A stretch of DNA of 64,000 nucleotides from Azospirillum griseum (GTDB lineage: Bacteria; Pseudomonadota; Alphaproteobacteria; Azospirillales; Azospirillaceae). Location: assembly GCF_003966125.1 (NCBI RefSeq), contig NZ_RXMA01000007.1:173327-237326 (forward strand), read 5' to 3'. A program made the position numbers and the translations under genes. How positions within the stretch are numbered: position 1 is the stretch's first letter; every line of letters starts with the position of its first letter. Under the pieces are notes generated by a model. That model was not told the origin of the DNA, searched no databases, and saw only the letters and a program-made list of their open reading frames with translations. Shown piece by piece: positions 27,582-35,607 of this stretch.

Positions 27582-28342
27582 TCCGCCTGCGGTGTCTGGT
27601 CGGGCGGGGGGCTGGCCATCCTCATGCCGATCAGGCTGTAACCACGCCCGCGCACGGTTCGGATGAAGTCGGCCTTTGGGTTGACGGTGCGCAGCTTGTG
27701 CCGCAACCGGTAGACGATGGCGTCGATGCTGCGGGTGCAGATGCGGCTGATGCCCTGGAGCGAATAGATCAGATCGTCGCGGCTGAAGACCTGCCCCGGC
27801 TCCCGTGACAGGAACAGCAGAAGCTCATACTCCATGGAGGTCAGCACGACGTTCCGTCGGCCGACATGAACCCGCGCCTTCACCGGGTCGATGATCAGGT
27901 AGCTGTCGTCGAGTTGGAAGCAGATCAGCTCCTCGCTCTCGGGTTCGGCCACCGGAATCGGCTGGCTGCGTTCCCAAAAGCGCCGCCGCACCGCGTGGAT
28001 GCGGGCAACCAGCTCGCGCGGTTCGAACGGTTTGGTGACGTAGTCGTCCGCCCCGGTCTCCAACCCGACCACGAGATCGGTGAGATCGGTGCGCGCGGTC
28101 AGCATGATGATGGGGATGCCCTTGTAGGCATCGGACGACATCCGAATCTGCCGACACAGCTCGAAGCCGTTGGTGTTGGGGAGCATCACGTCAAGCAGAA
28201 GCAGGTCGTAGTTTTCCTGCCGCAAACGCTGAAGCCCATCTTCGGGCGTGTGCGCCGCGTCGATGTCGATGCTGTAGGTCCTGAGCACCGGTTGCATCGC
28301 ACACGCCAATTCGCTGTCGTCGTCGATCACCAGCACTTTCAT
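27578..28342 (-). CDS. Two-component response regulator, OmpR/PhoB family
   Basis: 254 residues: receiver domain 1-120 with acidic pair Asp8/Asp9, phosphoacceptor Asp51 in DLLLLDVMLPNTNGF, Thr in IIMLTART and Lys in DDYVTKPFEPREL. The C-terminal winged helix (about 150-245) has VVLTSMEYELLLFLSREPGQVFSRDDL and the recognition helix IDAIVYRLRHKLR. Cotranscribed with the following kinase. An 81-bp gap separates it from the beta-barrel gene upstream, so it may have its own promoter there. Confidence 0.95.
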   Translation of the reverse strand: MKVLVIDDDSELACAMQPVLRTYSIDIDAAHTPEDGLQRLRQENYDLLLLDVMLPNTNGFELCRQIRMSSDAYKGIPIIMLTARTDLTDLVVGLETGADDYVTKPFEPRELVARIHAVRRRFWERSQPIPVAEPESEELICFQLDDSYLIIDPVKARVHVGRRNVVLTSMEYELLLFLSREPGQVFSRDDLIYSLQGISRICTRSIDAIVYRLRHKLRTVNPKADFIRTVRGRGYSLIGMRMASPPPDQTPQAE

Positions 28343-28423
28343 GTGTGTTTCCCTTTCCGCCTGCCGATGCAGGGTTCACAAACCATGCGCAACGGCAGGT
28401 TAACCATGTCCAGACATCCAAAC

Positions 28424-29959
28424 CTAGAATGTATAGGAAAGAGAAACCCTGCAACCGTAATCACTTGGAAGGCTTCCGTACACGCTCCTGTCCCGGCCCG
28501 TCGCGGTGAAGGCGGTGAACTTCAGCCGACCATCGACCAGGACCTTCACATCCACGTCGGCCTGGACCAGGGCGCTGCCGTCCTGGGGCGACACGAAGGC
28601 GATCGCGCCAAGATCCACGTCCGTCACCACGTCCTTGTAGGCGAAGCGGAAAAACAACTCGTGCTGGGACAGCGGCTCCTGAAGCCGCGACGCGGTGCCG
28701 CGCACGGCCCAAAGCGGCCCCGGGCGGGCGGCCCCCGACAGGCCGGCGTCGAACCACGCGTCCATCGCGCCCTTCGACAGGCCGGATTGGTTGTAATGGT
28801 ATTCCGCTGTCAGGCTGACATCCTTGTTGCCGACGATTTCGGCGGGAAGGGACCAATTGGCCCCCACAGAGACCTGATGCAGAAGCCGACGTCGCCCCTT
28901 TGCGCCCAGGCGATCGGCAACGGACAGAGGCAACGGGACGAGCCGATGACTCTCGTCAACCAGCGAACGGCGGTGTTGGGCGAACCATTCAGCGAAAAGG
29001 ACCAGGGTTTCCGACACGGCCCCGCTCACCTCGGCCCCCACCCCCGGCTGGCCCGGTTCATAGAAAGCGTTCACCGTGGTGGACAGATTCTGCGATCCCA
29101 GCGGCGTCAGCTTGGCGTACAGTGCGCTGCGCCCGTTCGTGCGGTTGAAACCCTGCCCGAAAACGCTGCGGTCGGACAGCCATGTGCCGGTGCTGCCGGC
29201 CATCGGCACGCGATAGCCCGTCACCAGAACGGCGTCCTCGTTGTGCCACACCCCTTGCAGCACGGCGGTTCCCAGCCGGTCCTCCCGCCGATCCGCCGTG
29301 TCAAAGCTGTCGGCAACGATTAGGCTGTCGGCCTTGAACCAGTCGGTCGGGTTGAATCCGGTCGCAACCCCGTTGCGCACGTTGATGCGCCCCGCCTCCA
29401 CCGTCAGCCAGTCCGTCGCCTTCACGTCCACCGCGAGTTCCTGCAGATCAATGTGGCTGGCGGATCCAAAGCGGTAATCCTCGCCATCCTTGGCCTGCGT
29501 GCGCAGGCGCAGGTTCGCCAAAAGCCCGACGCGCTCGCTGACCGAATGGTGCCCGACCATCCGGAGGTCGAAGCGCTGGGTCCAGTCCGGCCCCTGTTCG
29601 CCGGTCGGCACCTGCGGATCGCGGTGGCCGTTCAACGACAGGATGGTGCCGGTCTGAAGCTGGAACGGCACCAGTGACCGGACGGAACCGGCCGATTGGG
29701 CCGGTTCCCTGCCCCCGGATCGCTCCCCCGCTCCAGTCGCACCTGTTCCTGTTGCGCCGGGGGGCAGGCTCGGCTCGGCGGTCGGGGCGGACCGCCGGGT
29801 GGGGGGAAAGGCATCCAGCGACGGCAAATCGGGCGGCACATCCGGTGGCAGGTCAGGGGCACCCGTCTGGGCACCCACCCCTTGCGTGGACCAGATCAGC
29901 GCCACCGCCAGGACGGACGCCGCCGCGAAACGGCGCAGACTGTTGCAGGAGCCAGGCAT
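28424..29959 (-). CDS. Outer-membrane beta-barrel protein, unknown
   Basis: 511 residues. A signal peptide ends at VGAQ (about 30). A Pro-rich linker (PDLPPDVPPDLPSLDAFPP) follows, and from about 95 alternating amphipathic strands predominate, ending SDYGCRVSLSYTF with the C-terminal Phe needed by BamA. It resembles phosphate-porin-like or DUF1302-like barrels in length, but I cannot name the family. The start is 1 bp from the stop of the LolA-like gene, and the ABC exporter genes precede it, so it may be the outer-membrane exit or receptor of the island's export system. Confidence 0.75.
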   Translation of the reverse strand: MPGSCNSLRRFAAASVLAVALIWSTQGVGAQTGAPDLPPDVPPDLPSLDAFPPTRRSAPTAEPSLPPGATGTGATGAGERSGGREPAQSAGSVRSLVPFQLQTGTILSLNGHRDPQVPTGEQGPDWTQRFDLRMVGHHSVSERVGLLANLRLRTQAKDGEDYRFGSASHIDLQELAVDVKATDWLTVEAGRINVRNGVATGFNPTDWFKADSLIVADSFDTADRREDRLGTAVLQGVWHNEDAVLVTGYRVPMAGSTGTWLSDRSVFGQGFNRTNGRSALYAKLTPLGSQNLSTTVNAFYEPGQPGVGAEVSGAVSETLVLFAEWFAQHRRSLVDESHRLVPLPLSVADRLGAKGRRRLLHQVSVGANWSLPAEIVGNKDVSLTAEYHYNQSGLSKGAMDAWFDAGLSGAARPGPLWAVRGTASRLQEPLSQHELFFRFAYKDVVTDVDLGAIAFVSPQDGSALVQADVDVKVLVDGRLKFTAFTATGRDRSVYGSLPSDYGCRVSLSYTF

Positions 29960-29960
29960 G

Positions 29961-30773
29961 TCACTGTTTCCGGAAGTGCGGCAGCCAGCTGTTGGAAAAC
30001 CAGGATGGCGGCAGATCCTGCGGGCGGTAGTTGGACATCTTCATGACCGTGACCTTTTTCGGGTCGAAACCGTCGGCGATGATCACCTCGGTCGGCCGGG
30101 TTTCGCCCAGCACCGGTTCCCAGCCCCGATACCAGGCCACCTTCAGCAGGCGTCCGCTCTGCGCAAAGAACTGGCCCTTGAGCGGGCGGTGGTTGTTGCG
30201 GTCAACCCACAGGGTGATCGCGTGATACGGCGTGATCTCGCTTTGTGAGGCCAAGGTCAGGCGGTAGGCGGGACGGCTTTTGCGGTCCCCGTCGACAACC
30301 TCCTCCTCGCCCGCCAGTTCCACCGCGTAGTCCAGCGCGAAGTTGGCGGTGACAACATCGCCGTTGGACGCGTTGCCCAGCAGACGCTGGCGCGGGGACA
30401 GCCGCACGCTGGCCTTCGATGCGGGGTCGTAGAACCACAGGATGTTGCCGTTGCGCAGCAACAGCTTGCCTTCGTCGCGCACCGGTTGGTCGATGTGCAC
30501 CAGCGACAGGAACTGCCCGTTCTCCGTCTCCTTGCGGGAATGGGTCGTGACCAGGGTGCTGTCGGTCTGTTGGTTGTTCTCATAGGCGGTCAGCGCGACA
30601 TCGACGACGAAGGATGTCTGCGGGTTGCGGATGGCGTCGGCCTTGGCGAGGATGTCCACAGCCTTGAGGGGCGCGGCCATGGCGTTCCGGGCGAGCGGGA
30701 GACCGGCCACGCCGGCCACGCCGGCCAGAAGCGCCAGCGCCAGCCCGACGCGCGTCAGATTGGTGAGCGTCAT
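29961..30773 (-). CDS. LolA-like outer-membrane lipoprotein-sorting family protein
   Basis: 270-residue periplasmic protein with signal peptide (LALALLAGVAGVAGLPLARNAMA). The mature part resembles COG2834: ADAIRNPQTSFVVDVALTAYENN, LRNGNILWFYDPASKASVRLSPRQRLLGNASNGDV, ending in VIIADGFDPKKVTVMKMSNYRPQDLPPSWFS. These proteins have a half-open barrel that carries a lipid moiety across the periplasm. AAGGAG eight bases before ATG 30773 fixes the start. It follows the ABC permease by 13 bp and precedes the beta-barrel, so I infer that it shuttles the transported lipid-like product. Confidence 0.82.
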   Translation of the reverse strand: MTLTNLTRVGLALALLAGVAGVAGLPLARNAMAAPLKAVDILAKADAIRNPQTSFVVDVALTAYENNQQTDSTLVTTHSRKETENGQFLSLVHIDQPVRDEGKLLLRNGNILWFYDPASKASVRLSPRQRLLGNASNGDVVTANFALDYAVELAGEEEVVDGDRKSRPAYRLTLASQSEITPYHAITLWVDRNNHRPLKGQFFAQSGRLLKVAWYRGWEPVLGETRPTEVIIADGFDPKKVTVMKMSNYRPQDLPPSWFSNSWLPHFRKQ

Positions 30774-30786
30774 GCGGTGCACTCCT

Positions 30787-32163
30787 TCAGGCATGATGCA
30801 GGGCCTGGACGATCGGGATGCGGACCGCCTTGGAGGCGGGCAGGATCGACGCCACAACCGTGACCAGCGCCAGGAACCCGACCGTTCCGCCCAGCAGAAG
30901 CAGGTTGTCCGCCACCATCAGTTCGATGGTCAGGGGGGCGGCGTTGCTGGGTGGGGTCCACTGGATGCCGACGCTGTTCAACAGCTTGGACACCACCACA
31001 CCCAGCACCAGCGCCAACGTTGCCCCGAAAAGACCCAGCAGAAAGCTTTCGGCAAGGAACTGGCGGAACACGGCGGCGCGGTGGAAGCCGAGTGCCCGCA
31101 CGGTGCCAACCTCGTTGATGCGCTCCATCACGTTCATGGTGACTGTGTTGATGATCGTGAAAACGATCACCACCGCCAGGACCAGCGACACCACGGCAAA
31201 AATGAACGAGAACATGGCGAAGACACGGTTGAAGGTGGGATCGACCTCGTTGAAGGTCAGGACCTCCATGTCCAGCCCTTTGGCCGCGAGCGTCTGGGCG
31301 ATCAGCGCCTTGACGGCCTGGTTTTCGTTCGGCTCGCGCAACTGCACCAGCACAACGGTGGCCCGCTGGGCATCGCCGTACAGCAGTTTGCGCGCCTGCT
31401 CGAAGGGCAGCATGATCATGGCGTTGTCGACAGCCCGCGTCGCCTGGGTCTGGGCGGCGTTCACGAAGACGCTGACGATGTTGGGCGCTCCGCCCGAACC
31501 GGCGGCCAGCAGATCAAGGCGCGGGCGGGTGTCCCGGTTCTGCGAGGCTGGAAGATCGGCGGCGATCAGGTCGGAGAAGTCCGCCCCCTTTCCGGAGGGT
31601 GGAAGAACGCGCGCCGGGGGATCCTTGCATTCGGTCATGCGCAGCTCGTCGCACAGGCCGAGCATCCGGGCCATGCCGATGCCGACGATGGCGCCTTCCG
31701 GATCGTCGTCGCGCAGCGGCAGGTCGCCTTGGCGGATGCCCAGATTCCAACTGTCCCACCGACGCATGCGGCTGTAGTCCGACGGAACGACGCCTTTGCC
31801 GATGAAGGTCTTGCTGTTGTCCTCGCGCTGGTTGCCAGCGATGCCGCCCAGCATCACCTGCGGCGTGATGACCGCGACTTTGCTCCGCAGCTCTGGCACG
31901 GACAGGATGGTGTCAATCACCGTCGGGTAATGATCGATGGTGTAAGCGTTCGGATCGGCGGCGCCATAATCCTGGTAGCCGCGCTTGAAAATCTGGATGT
32001 GGCCCTGCTCCTGCACGATGGAGGTTTGCAGGCCGAACCAGATCGACGTGACGAAACCGCCGAACAGCAGGATGGCCAGGCCGCTGATGCCGATGGCGAA
32101 GACCGTCATCAGCGAGCGCCGGGCGTTCCGGAACAGGTTGCGGGTGGCGATTTGCCAGATCAT
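30787..32163 (-). CDS. ABC transporter permease, MacB/LolCE type
   Basis: 458 residues. The N-terminal MIWQIATRNLFRNARRSLMTVFAIGISGLAILLFGGF holds the first membrane span. A long periplasmic MacB_PCD region follows (about 50-320), then three spans in the FtsX domain (about 330-450) with the conserved RINEVGTVRALGFHRAAVFRQFLAES loop that contacts the ATPase. Such type VII permeases extract lipids or lipoproteins from the inner membrane or drive envelope export. Start ATG 32163 overlaps the ATPase stop by 4 bp. Confidence 0.9.
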   Translation of the reverse strand: MIWQIATRNLFRNARRSLMTVFAIGISGLAILLFGGFVTSIWFGLQTSIVQEQGHIQIFKRGYQDYGAADPNAYTIDHYPTVIDTILSVPELRSKVAVITPQVMLGGIAGNQREDNSKTFIGKGVVPSDYSRMRRWDSWNLGIRQGDLPLRDDDPEGAIVGIGMARMLGLCDELRMTECKDPPARVLPPSGKGADFSDLIAADLPASQNRDTRPRLDLLAAGSGGAPNIVSVFVNAAQTQATRAVDNAMIMLPFEQARKLLYGDAQRATVVLVQLREPNENQAVKALIAQTLAAKGLDMEVLTFNEVDPTFNRVFAMFSFIFAVVSLVLAVVIVFTIINTVTMNVMERINEVGTVRALGFHRAAVFRQFLAESFLLGLFGATLALVLGVVVSKLLNSVGIQWTPPSNAAPLTIELMVADNLLLLGGTVGFLALVTVVASILPASKAVRIPIVQALHHA

Positions 32164-32969
32164 GACAGCCTCTCCGTATGGTCGATCTGCCCGTCCACGA
32201 TGCGCAGGAGACTGCCGGAGCCGTTGATCAGGTCGATGTCGTGGGTGCACAGAACAAAGGTTGTCTTCATCTCGTCCTGCATGCGCTGCATCAGGTCCAC
32301 GATCTCGCCGGTTGTTCGGCTGTCCAGGTTGGCCGTCGGCTCGTCGGCGACGATGATCGACGGTTCACCGGCCAGCGCGCGGGCGATGGCCACACGCTGG
32401 CGCTGACCGCCGCTCAACTCGCCGGGGCGACGCTGCAGGAAGTCCTTGAGTCCAACCGCGTGCAGGTACTTTTCAGCGCGCTCGCGGCGGTCGCGCGGCG
32501 ACAGGCCCCGGCGCAGCAGGATGTATTCGACATTTTCCAGCGCGTTCAACACCGGGATCAGGTTGAAGTTCTGGAAGATGTAACCGATGTGCCGCAACCG
32601 GAAGTCGGCGGCGGCGGAGTCCGACAGGTCGCCGACGCGGGTCCCGAGGATCGTGACCGAACCGTTGTCGGCCCGATCGATCACCCCCAGAAGATTCAGG
32701 AAGGTGGTTTTGCCGCTGCCGGACGGGCCGAAGATGTAACTGGTCTGCCCCTTGGGAATGCGGCAGCTTATGTTGCGCAGCGCCTGGAACTGGACCCGTC
32801 CGGTTGTGTAGGATTTCGACACGCCCGAGAACTCGGCAATGCACTCCTCCGGATTCGGTGTTTCGGCCAAGCCAACATCTTGCCCTGTTCGGCTGATCCG
32901 CTCCCGCACTGGGCTGTATGGTCCTATTTTCTCAAGGGAAGTCTTGCGTGGCATGGCGATGACCCGCAT
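32160..32969 (-). CDS. ABC transporter ATP-binding protein, LolD/MacB type
   Basis: 269 residues (or 264 from ATG 32954). Walker A GPSGSGKTTF, Q-loop IGYIFQNFNLIPVLNALENV, signature LSGGQRQRVAIARAL, Walker B IIVADEPTANLD and switch His in LCTHDIDL are all present; the pattern is that of the LolD/MacB subfamily. A hydrophilic N-terminal extension of about 45 residues precedes the domain. It is the first gene of the exporter operon; the AT-rich 136 bp upstream separate it from the biosynthetic genes. Confidence 0.92.
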   Translation of the reverse strand: MRVIAMPRKTSLEKIGPYSPVRERISRTGQDVGLAETPNPEECIAEFSGVSKSYTTGRVQFQALRNISCRIPKGQTSYIFGPSGSGKTTFLNLLGVIDRADNGSVTILGTRVGDLSDSAAADFRLRHIGYIFQNFNLIPVLNALENVEYILLRRGLSPRDRRERAEKYLHAVGLKDFLQRRPGELSGGQRQRVAIARALAGEPSIIVADEPTANLDSRTTGEIVDLMQRMQDEMKTTFVLCTHDIDLINGSGSLLRIVDGQIDHTERLS

Positions 32970-33105
32970 TCAATGTTTCGGATTTTCTCTGAGATCCATT
33001 AAATCACCGAAGCATGTATTATGGTGTTTTGTTGTGTGATGATTTGTTATTTTAAGTGCGCGCGCAGGGGCGGTGCCTATCACAGACCCGACAGACCCGA
33101 CAGAG
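32970..33105 (-). promoter_or_regulatory. AT-rich promoter region of the ABC exporter operon
   Basis: The only clear break in the leftward gene string from 49.4 to 28.4 kb. 32985-33060 is strongly AT-rich against a GC-rich background and is the likely promoter for the exporter genes. Next to the dehydrogenase stop, ACAGACCCG is tandemly repeated (33082-33090 and 33091-33099). No clear -35/-10 pair was identified. Confidence 0.45.
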
Positions 33106-34260
33106 TCACAGGCCGAGCATCTTCGCGATGCGGTTTCGTTGAACCTCCGAGGTGCCGGAGTAGATCGTTCCCGCCGTGGCGTTGCGCAGATCCTTCTCCA
33201 GGCCGTATTCCGTCATGTAGCCATTGCCGCCGAAAATCTGCACGGCGTTCACCGCCGAAGCGAAATTGCTTTCGCTGGCCAGCAGCTTGGCGATGGCGAT
33301 GTCCACCGTGACGTTTCCGTTGGCCAGGAAGCGCCGGGCCGTGCTGTACAGCCAATTGCGGGCGGTTTCCGTCCCGATCTTCATGTCCACGATCTTGTTG
33401 GCGACCGATTGGAACGACCCGATGGGCTGATTGAACTGACGGCGCGACCGGGCGTAGTCGACACAGCGTTCCATTCGATGCTGCATCTCGCCCACGTTTA
33501 TGACAAACGAACACAGGATTTCCCACTTCATGACGTAATCGAGGATGGAAAAACCCAGGCCCGGCTTGCCGATCACGTTGCCCGCCGGAACCCGGCAATC
33601 GTCGAAGAACAGCTCGCACAGCGGCGAATTCCGCAGCCCCATCTTGTCGATCGGTTGCCCCACGGTGAGGCCGGGGGTCCCGCGCTCCACCACGAACGCG
33701 GTGACGCCCCAGGCACCAAGCGCGGGGTTGGTCCGCGCGTAGACGACAAACTGTTCCGCCACGGGACCGTTGCTGACGAAGGTCTTGCTGCCGTTCAGCC
33801 GGTAATGGTCGCCATCCGCCACGGCCTTGGTCTGCATGCTCATGGCGTCGGAACCGCTTCCGGACTCGGTGATGGCGTGCGCGCCGATCGCGGAACCGTC
33901 GCAGATGCGCGGCAGGAAGCGTTCCTTCAGCGGGCGCGAGCCGAAGCGCTGGATGGGAACGCCCGCGCTGACGATGTGCGTGGAGACCGAAAAATTGATC
34001 CCGCCGTTGCGGCAGCCATAGCCCAACGTTTCCAGCACGCCCATGGTGGTCAGCAAATCCTGCCCCATGCCGCCCCATTCCTCGTCAAAGGGCAGGCGCA
34101 GGATGCCGGACTGCCGGATCATCTCCCACTTTTCCCAGGAGAAGCCGCCCTGGCGGTCGAGGTCGATGTGATCGGCGCTGAGATCGGCGTGCCAGCGGGC
34201 AAAGGCTTCCTGCAGGCTGCGCTGCTCGTCATTCCATTCGATCATGGTTGTGTTCCGCAT
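33106..34260 (-). CDS. Acyl-CoA dehydrogenase-like flavoprotein, PigA/PltE/RedW type
   Basis: 384-residue FAD enzyme with the ACAD fold (AHAITESGSGSDAMSMQTKA, SRRQFNQPIGSFQSV, QIFGGNGYMTEYGLEKDLRNATAGTIYSGTSEVQ). The usual C-terminal catalytic Glu of medium-chain enzymes is Ser here (YSGTS). A Glu lies instead at 247 in MKWEILCSF, aligning by eye with the MIWEKGCL region of the prodigiosin enzyme PigA, whose family oxidises prolyl-carrier protein to pyrrolyl-carrier protein. Further PigA-like stretches are FSVSTHIVSAGVPIQRFGS and VERGTPGLTVGQ. Two carrier proteins and an adenylating ligase lie in the same operon, so it probably desaturates a carrier-bound aminoacyl or acyl group. ATG 34245 is an alternative start. 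Confidence 0.85.
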   Translation of the reverse strand: MRNTTMIEWNDEQRSLQEAFARWHADLSADHIDLDRQGGFSWEKWEMIRQSGILRLPFDEEWGGMGQDLLTTMGVLETLGYGCRNGGINFSVSTHIVSAGVPIQRFGSRPLKERFLPRICDGSAIGAHAITESGSGSDAMSMQTKAVADGDHYRLNGSKTFVSNGPVAEQFVVYARTNPALGAWGVTAFVVERGTPGLTVGQPIDKMGLRNSPLCELFFDDCRVPAGNVIGKPGLGFSILDYVMKWEILCSFVINVGEMQHRMERCVDYARSRRQFNQPIGSFQSVANKIVDMKIGTETARNWLYSTARRFLANGNVTVDIAIAKLLASESNFASAVNAVQIFGGNGYMTEYGLEKDLRNATAGTIYSGTSEVQRNRIAKMLGL

Positions 34261-34368
34261 GCTGCCCCGGCTGACCGGTCGGCCGGACCGAAGGGGATTT
34301 GGCCGAAGGGGTTTGGCCGGGGCATGAAGTGCTGTGGCAATCGCCGGTGAGCAACCACCGGCGGGCGG

Positions 34369-34743
34369 TCAGTAGTGGGATGACTGGCCGTCGCCGAGGG
34401 TGTGCCGCTCGTCGCCCTTGAGCGCCGGTGTGAACATGCACACCAGACGCATGTCCACGTCCGGGTCGCCGATGAGATAGTGCGCATCGTGCTTGTCCAG
34501 CGCGTACATCACGCCTGGCTCAATGGGGTGGAGCGTTCCATCCATCGTCTCGACCGCGCCCCGGCCCTCGATGCAGTAGCAGGCCTCGAGGTGGTGCTTG
34601 TACTCCAGCAGCGACCGGGTTCCGGCGCGCACGATCGTGTCGGTCAGCGAATAGCCCATGCCATCGGATTGCAGCAGAAAGCGACGGCTGAGACCGGCCC
34701 CCCACTCGACCGTCTTGACATCGGAAAGATGGCGCAGAATCAT
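34369..34743 (-). CDS. Ectoine-synthase-like cupin (EctC homologue)
   Basis: 124-residue single-domain cupin matching EctC over its full length: MILRHLSDVKTVEWGAGLSRRFLLQSDGMGYSLTDTIVRAGTR-type start, HHLEACYCIEGRGAVE and GVMYALDKHDAHYLI. The metal-binding set of EctC (Glu, Tyr, His) appears as Glu53, Tyr80 and His88. True ectoine operons carry ectA and ectB; neither is present in the window. Here it sits between an AfsA-like gene and the PigA-like dehydrogenase, so it more likely catalyses a cyclising dehydration of a pathway intermediate. The 108-bp gap downstream is the only sizeable one among the biosynthetic genes. Confidence 0.85.
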   Translation of the reverse strand: MILRHLSDVKTVEWGAGLSRRFLLQSDGMGYSLTDTIVRAGTRSLLEYKHHLEACYCIEGRGAVETMDGTLHPIEPGVMYALDKHDAHYLIGDPDVDMRLVCMFTPALKGDERHTLGDGQSSHY

Positions 34744-34764
34744 GATGAATCCCTTTATTCGTTG

Positions 34765-35607
34765 TCAGATCACAATGGCGTCACAGAAAAAGTGACAAAT
34801 GGAATCATCGTCTGACAGTATCGATGCCGTTCTTCTTAAGGATCGGTGATTGCGCGGGAAGAACCCTCCCTGATCGTGATCATCGAAGGTCACGGAAAGC
34901 GCGTTAGTGTCCGGCAGCGGATGCGGCAGAAACCCGCCGAGCTGCACCAGGATCTCGCGCGACGCCGGAATCACACCGGGCTTTGCACCGGCTTCCGCAC
35001 GACTGACCCGGCAGAGCTGCAGAAAACACTCGGCCAGATAAACCGGGCGATACACCCCGTTGCGCGCGGCCGCCAGCGACGACGCGCTCCGCCCGGCGGC
35101 GGCCAGGGGCCAACACTCCCGCTCCCGCCGGTTGCCCAGAAACACATTCTCGGGGCGCAGCTTGCGCACGGCGGCCGGTGGCACCGGCGTGAAGGGCCGC
35201 AAGACCGCCGGGCTTTCGCGCGCATCCCCCGGATGAGCGGCCCGGTGGACAGCGCCATGGCCCACGAATTCGGCGCAGATCCGGCCCCGTTGCGACAGGG
35301 TGCAGCGGTGGGCACCGTCCGGTCCATCGTCCGTCACCTGGATGTCGAGCGGCAGATTGAGCGCCGCCAGAGCGCGGAACGCCACCTCGAAGCGGTTGAA
35401 CCAAAAGCCGTTCCCGCCGTCCGGATCCGCCGCGCGCTCCACAGCGCCGAGGGCCATGTCCAGCAGCAGCAGTCCCGGCAGATGGCCGAGTGGGTGGTCA
35501 AAGTAAAACGGGTGGCTGGTGTCGGGAACGGCGCGGAAGCCGCCCGCACCGTCCAGGGATTCCAGCCGAAAGGCCGGAAGGGAGGCATGGTCGATCAGGG
35601 TGGTCAT
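34765..35607 (-). CDS. AfsA-like hotdog-domain protein
   Basis: 280 residues with two AfsA-type hotdog repeats. Repeat 1 carries the diagnostic HPFYFDHPLGHLPGLLLLDMALGAVE (about 32-58). Repeat 2 begins at RKLRPENVFLGNRRE and ends with PLPDTNALSVTFDDHDQGGFF. AfsA of Streptomyces joins a beta-keto acyl group to dihydroxyacetone phosphate on the way to A-factor; proteobacterial homologues are less common. In this operon it could act as an acyl condensing or dehydrating enzyme on carrier-bound substrates. It overlaps trpA by 4 bp. Confidence 0.75.
   Translation of the reverse strand: MTTLIDHASLPAFRLESLDGAGGFRAVPDTSHPFYFDHPLGHLPGLLLLDMALGAVERAADPDGGNGFWFNRFEVAFRALAALNLPLDIQVTDDGPDGAHRCTLSQRGRICAEFVGHGAVHRAAHPGDARESPAVLRPFTPVPPAAVRKLRPENVFLGNRRERECWPLAAAGRSASSLAAARNGVYRPVYLAECFLQLCRVSRAEAGAKPGVIPASREILVQLGGFLPHPLPDTNALSVTFDDHDQGGFFPRNHRSLRRTASILSDDDSICHFFCDAIVI

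Noticed and set aside
34369..34743. Ectoine osmoprotectant biosynthesis
   Set aside because: Only the synthase homologue is present; ectA and ectB are missing and the neighbours belong to carrier-protein chemistry.
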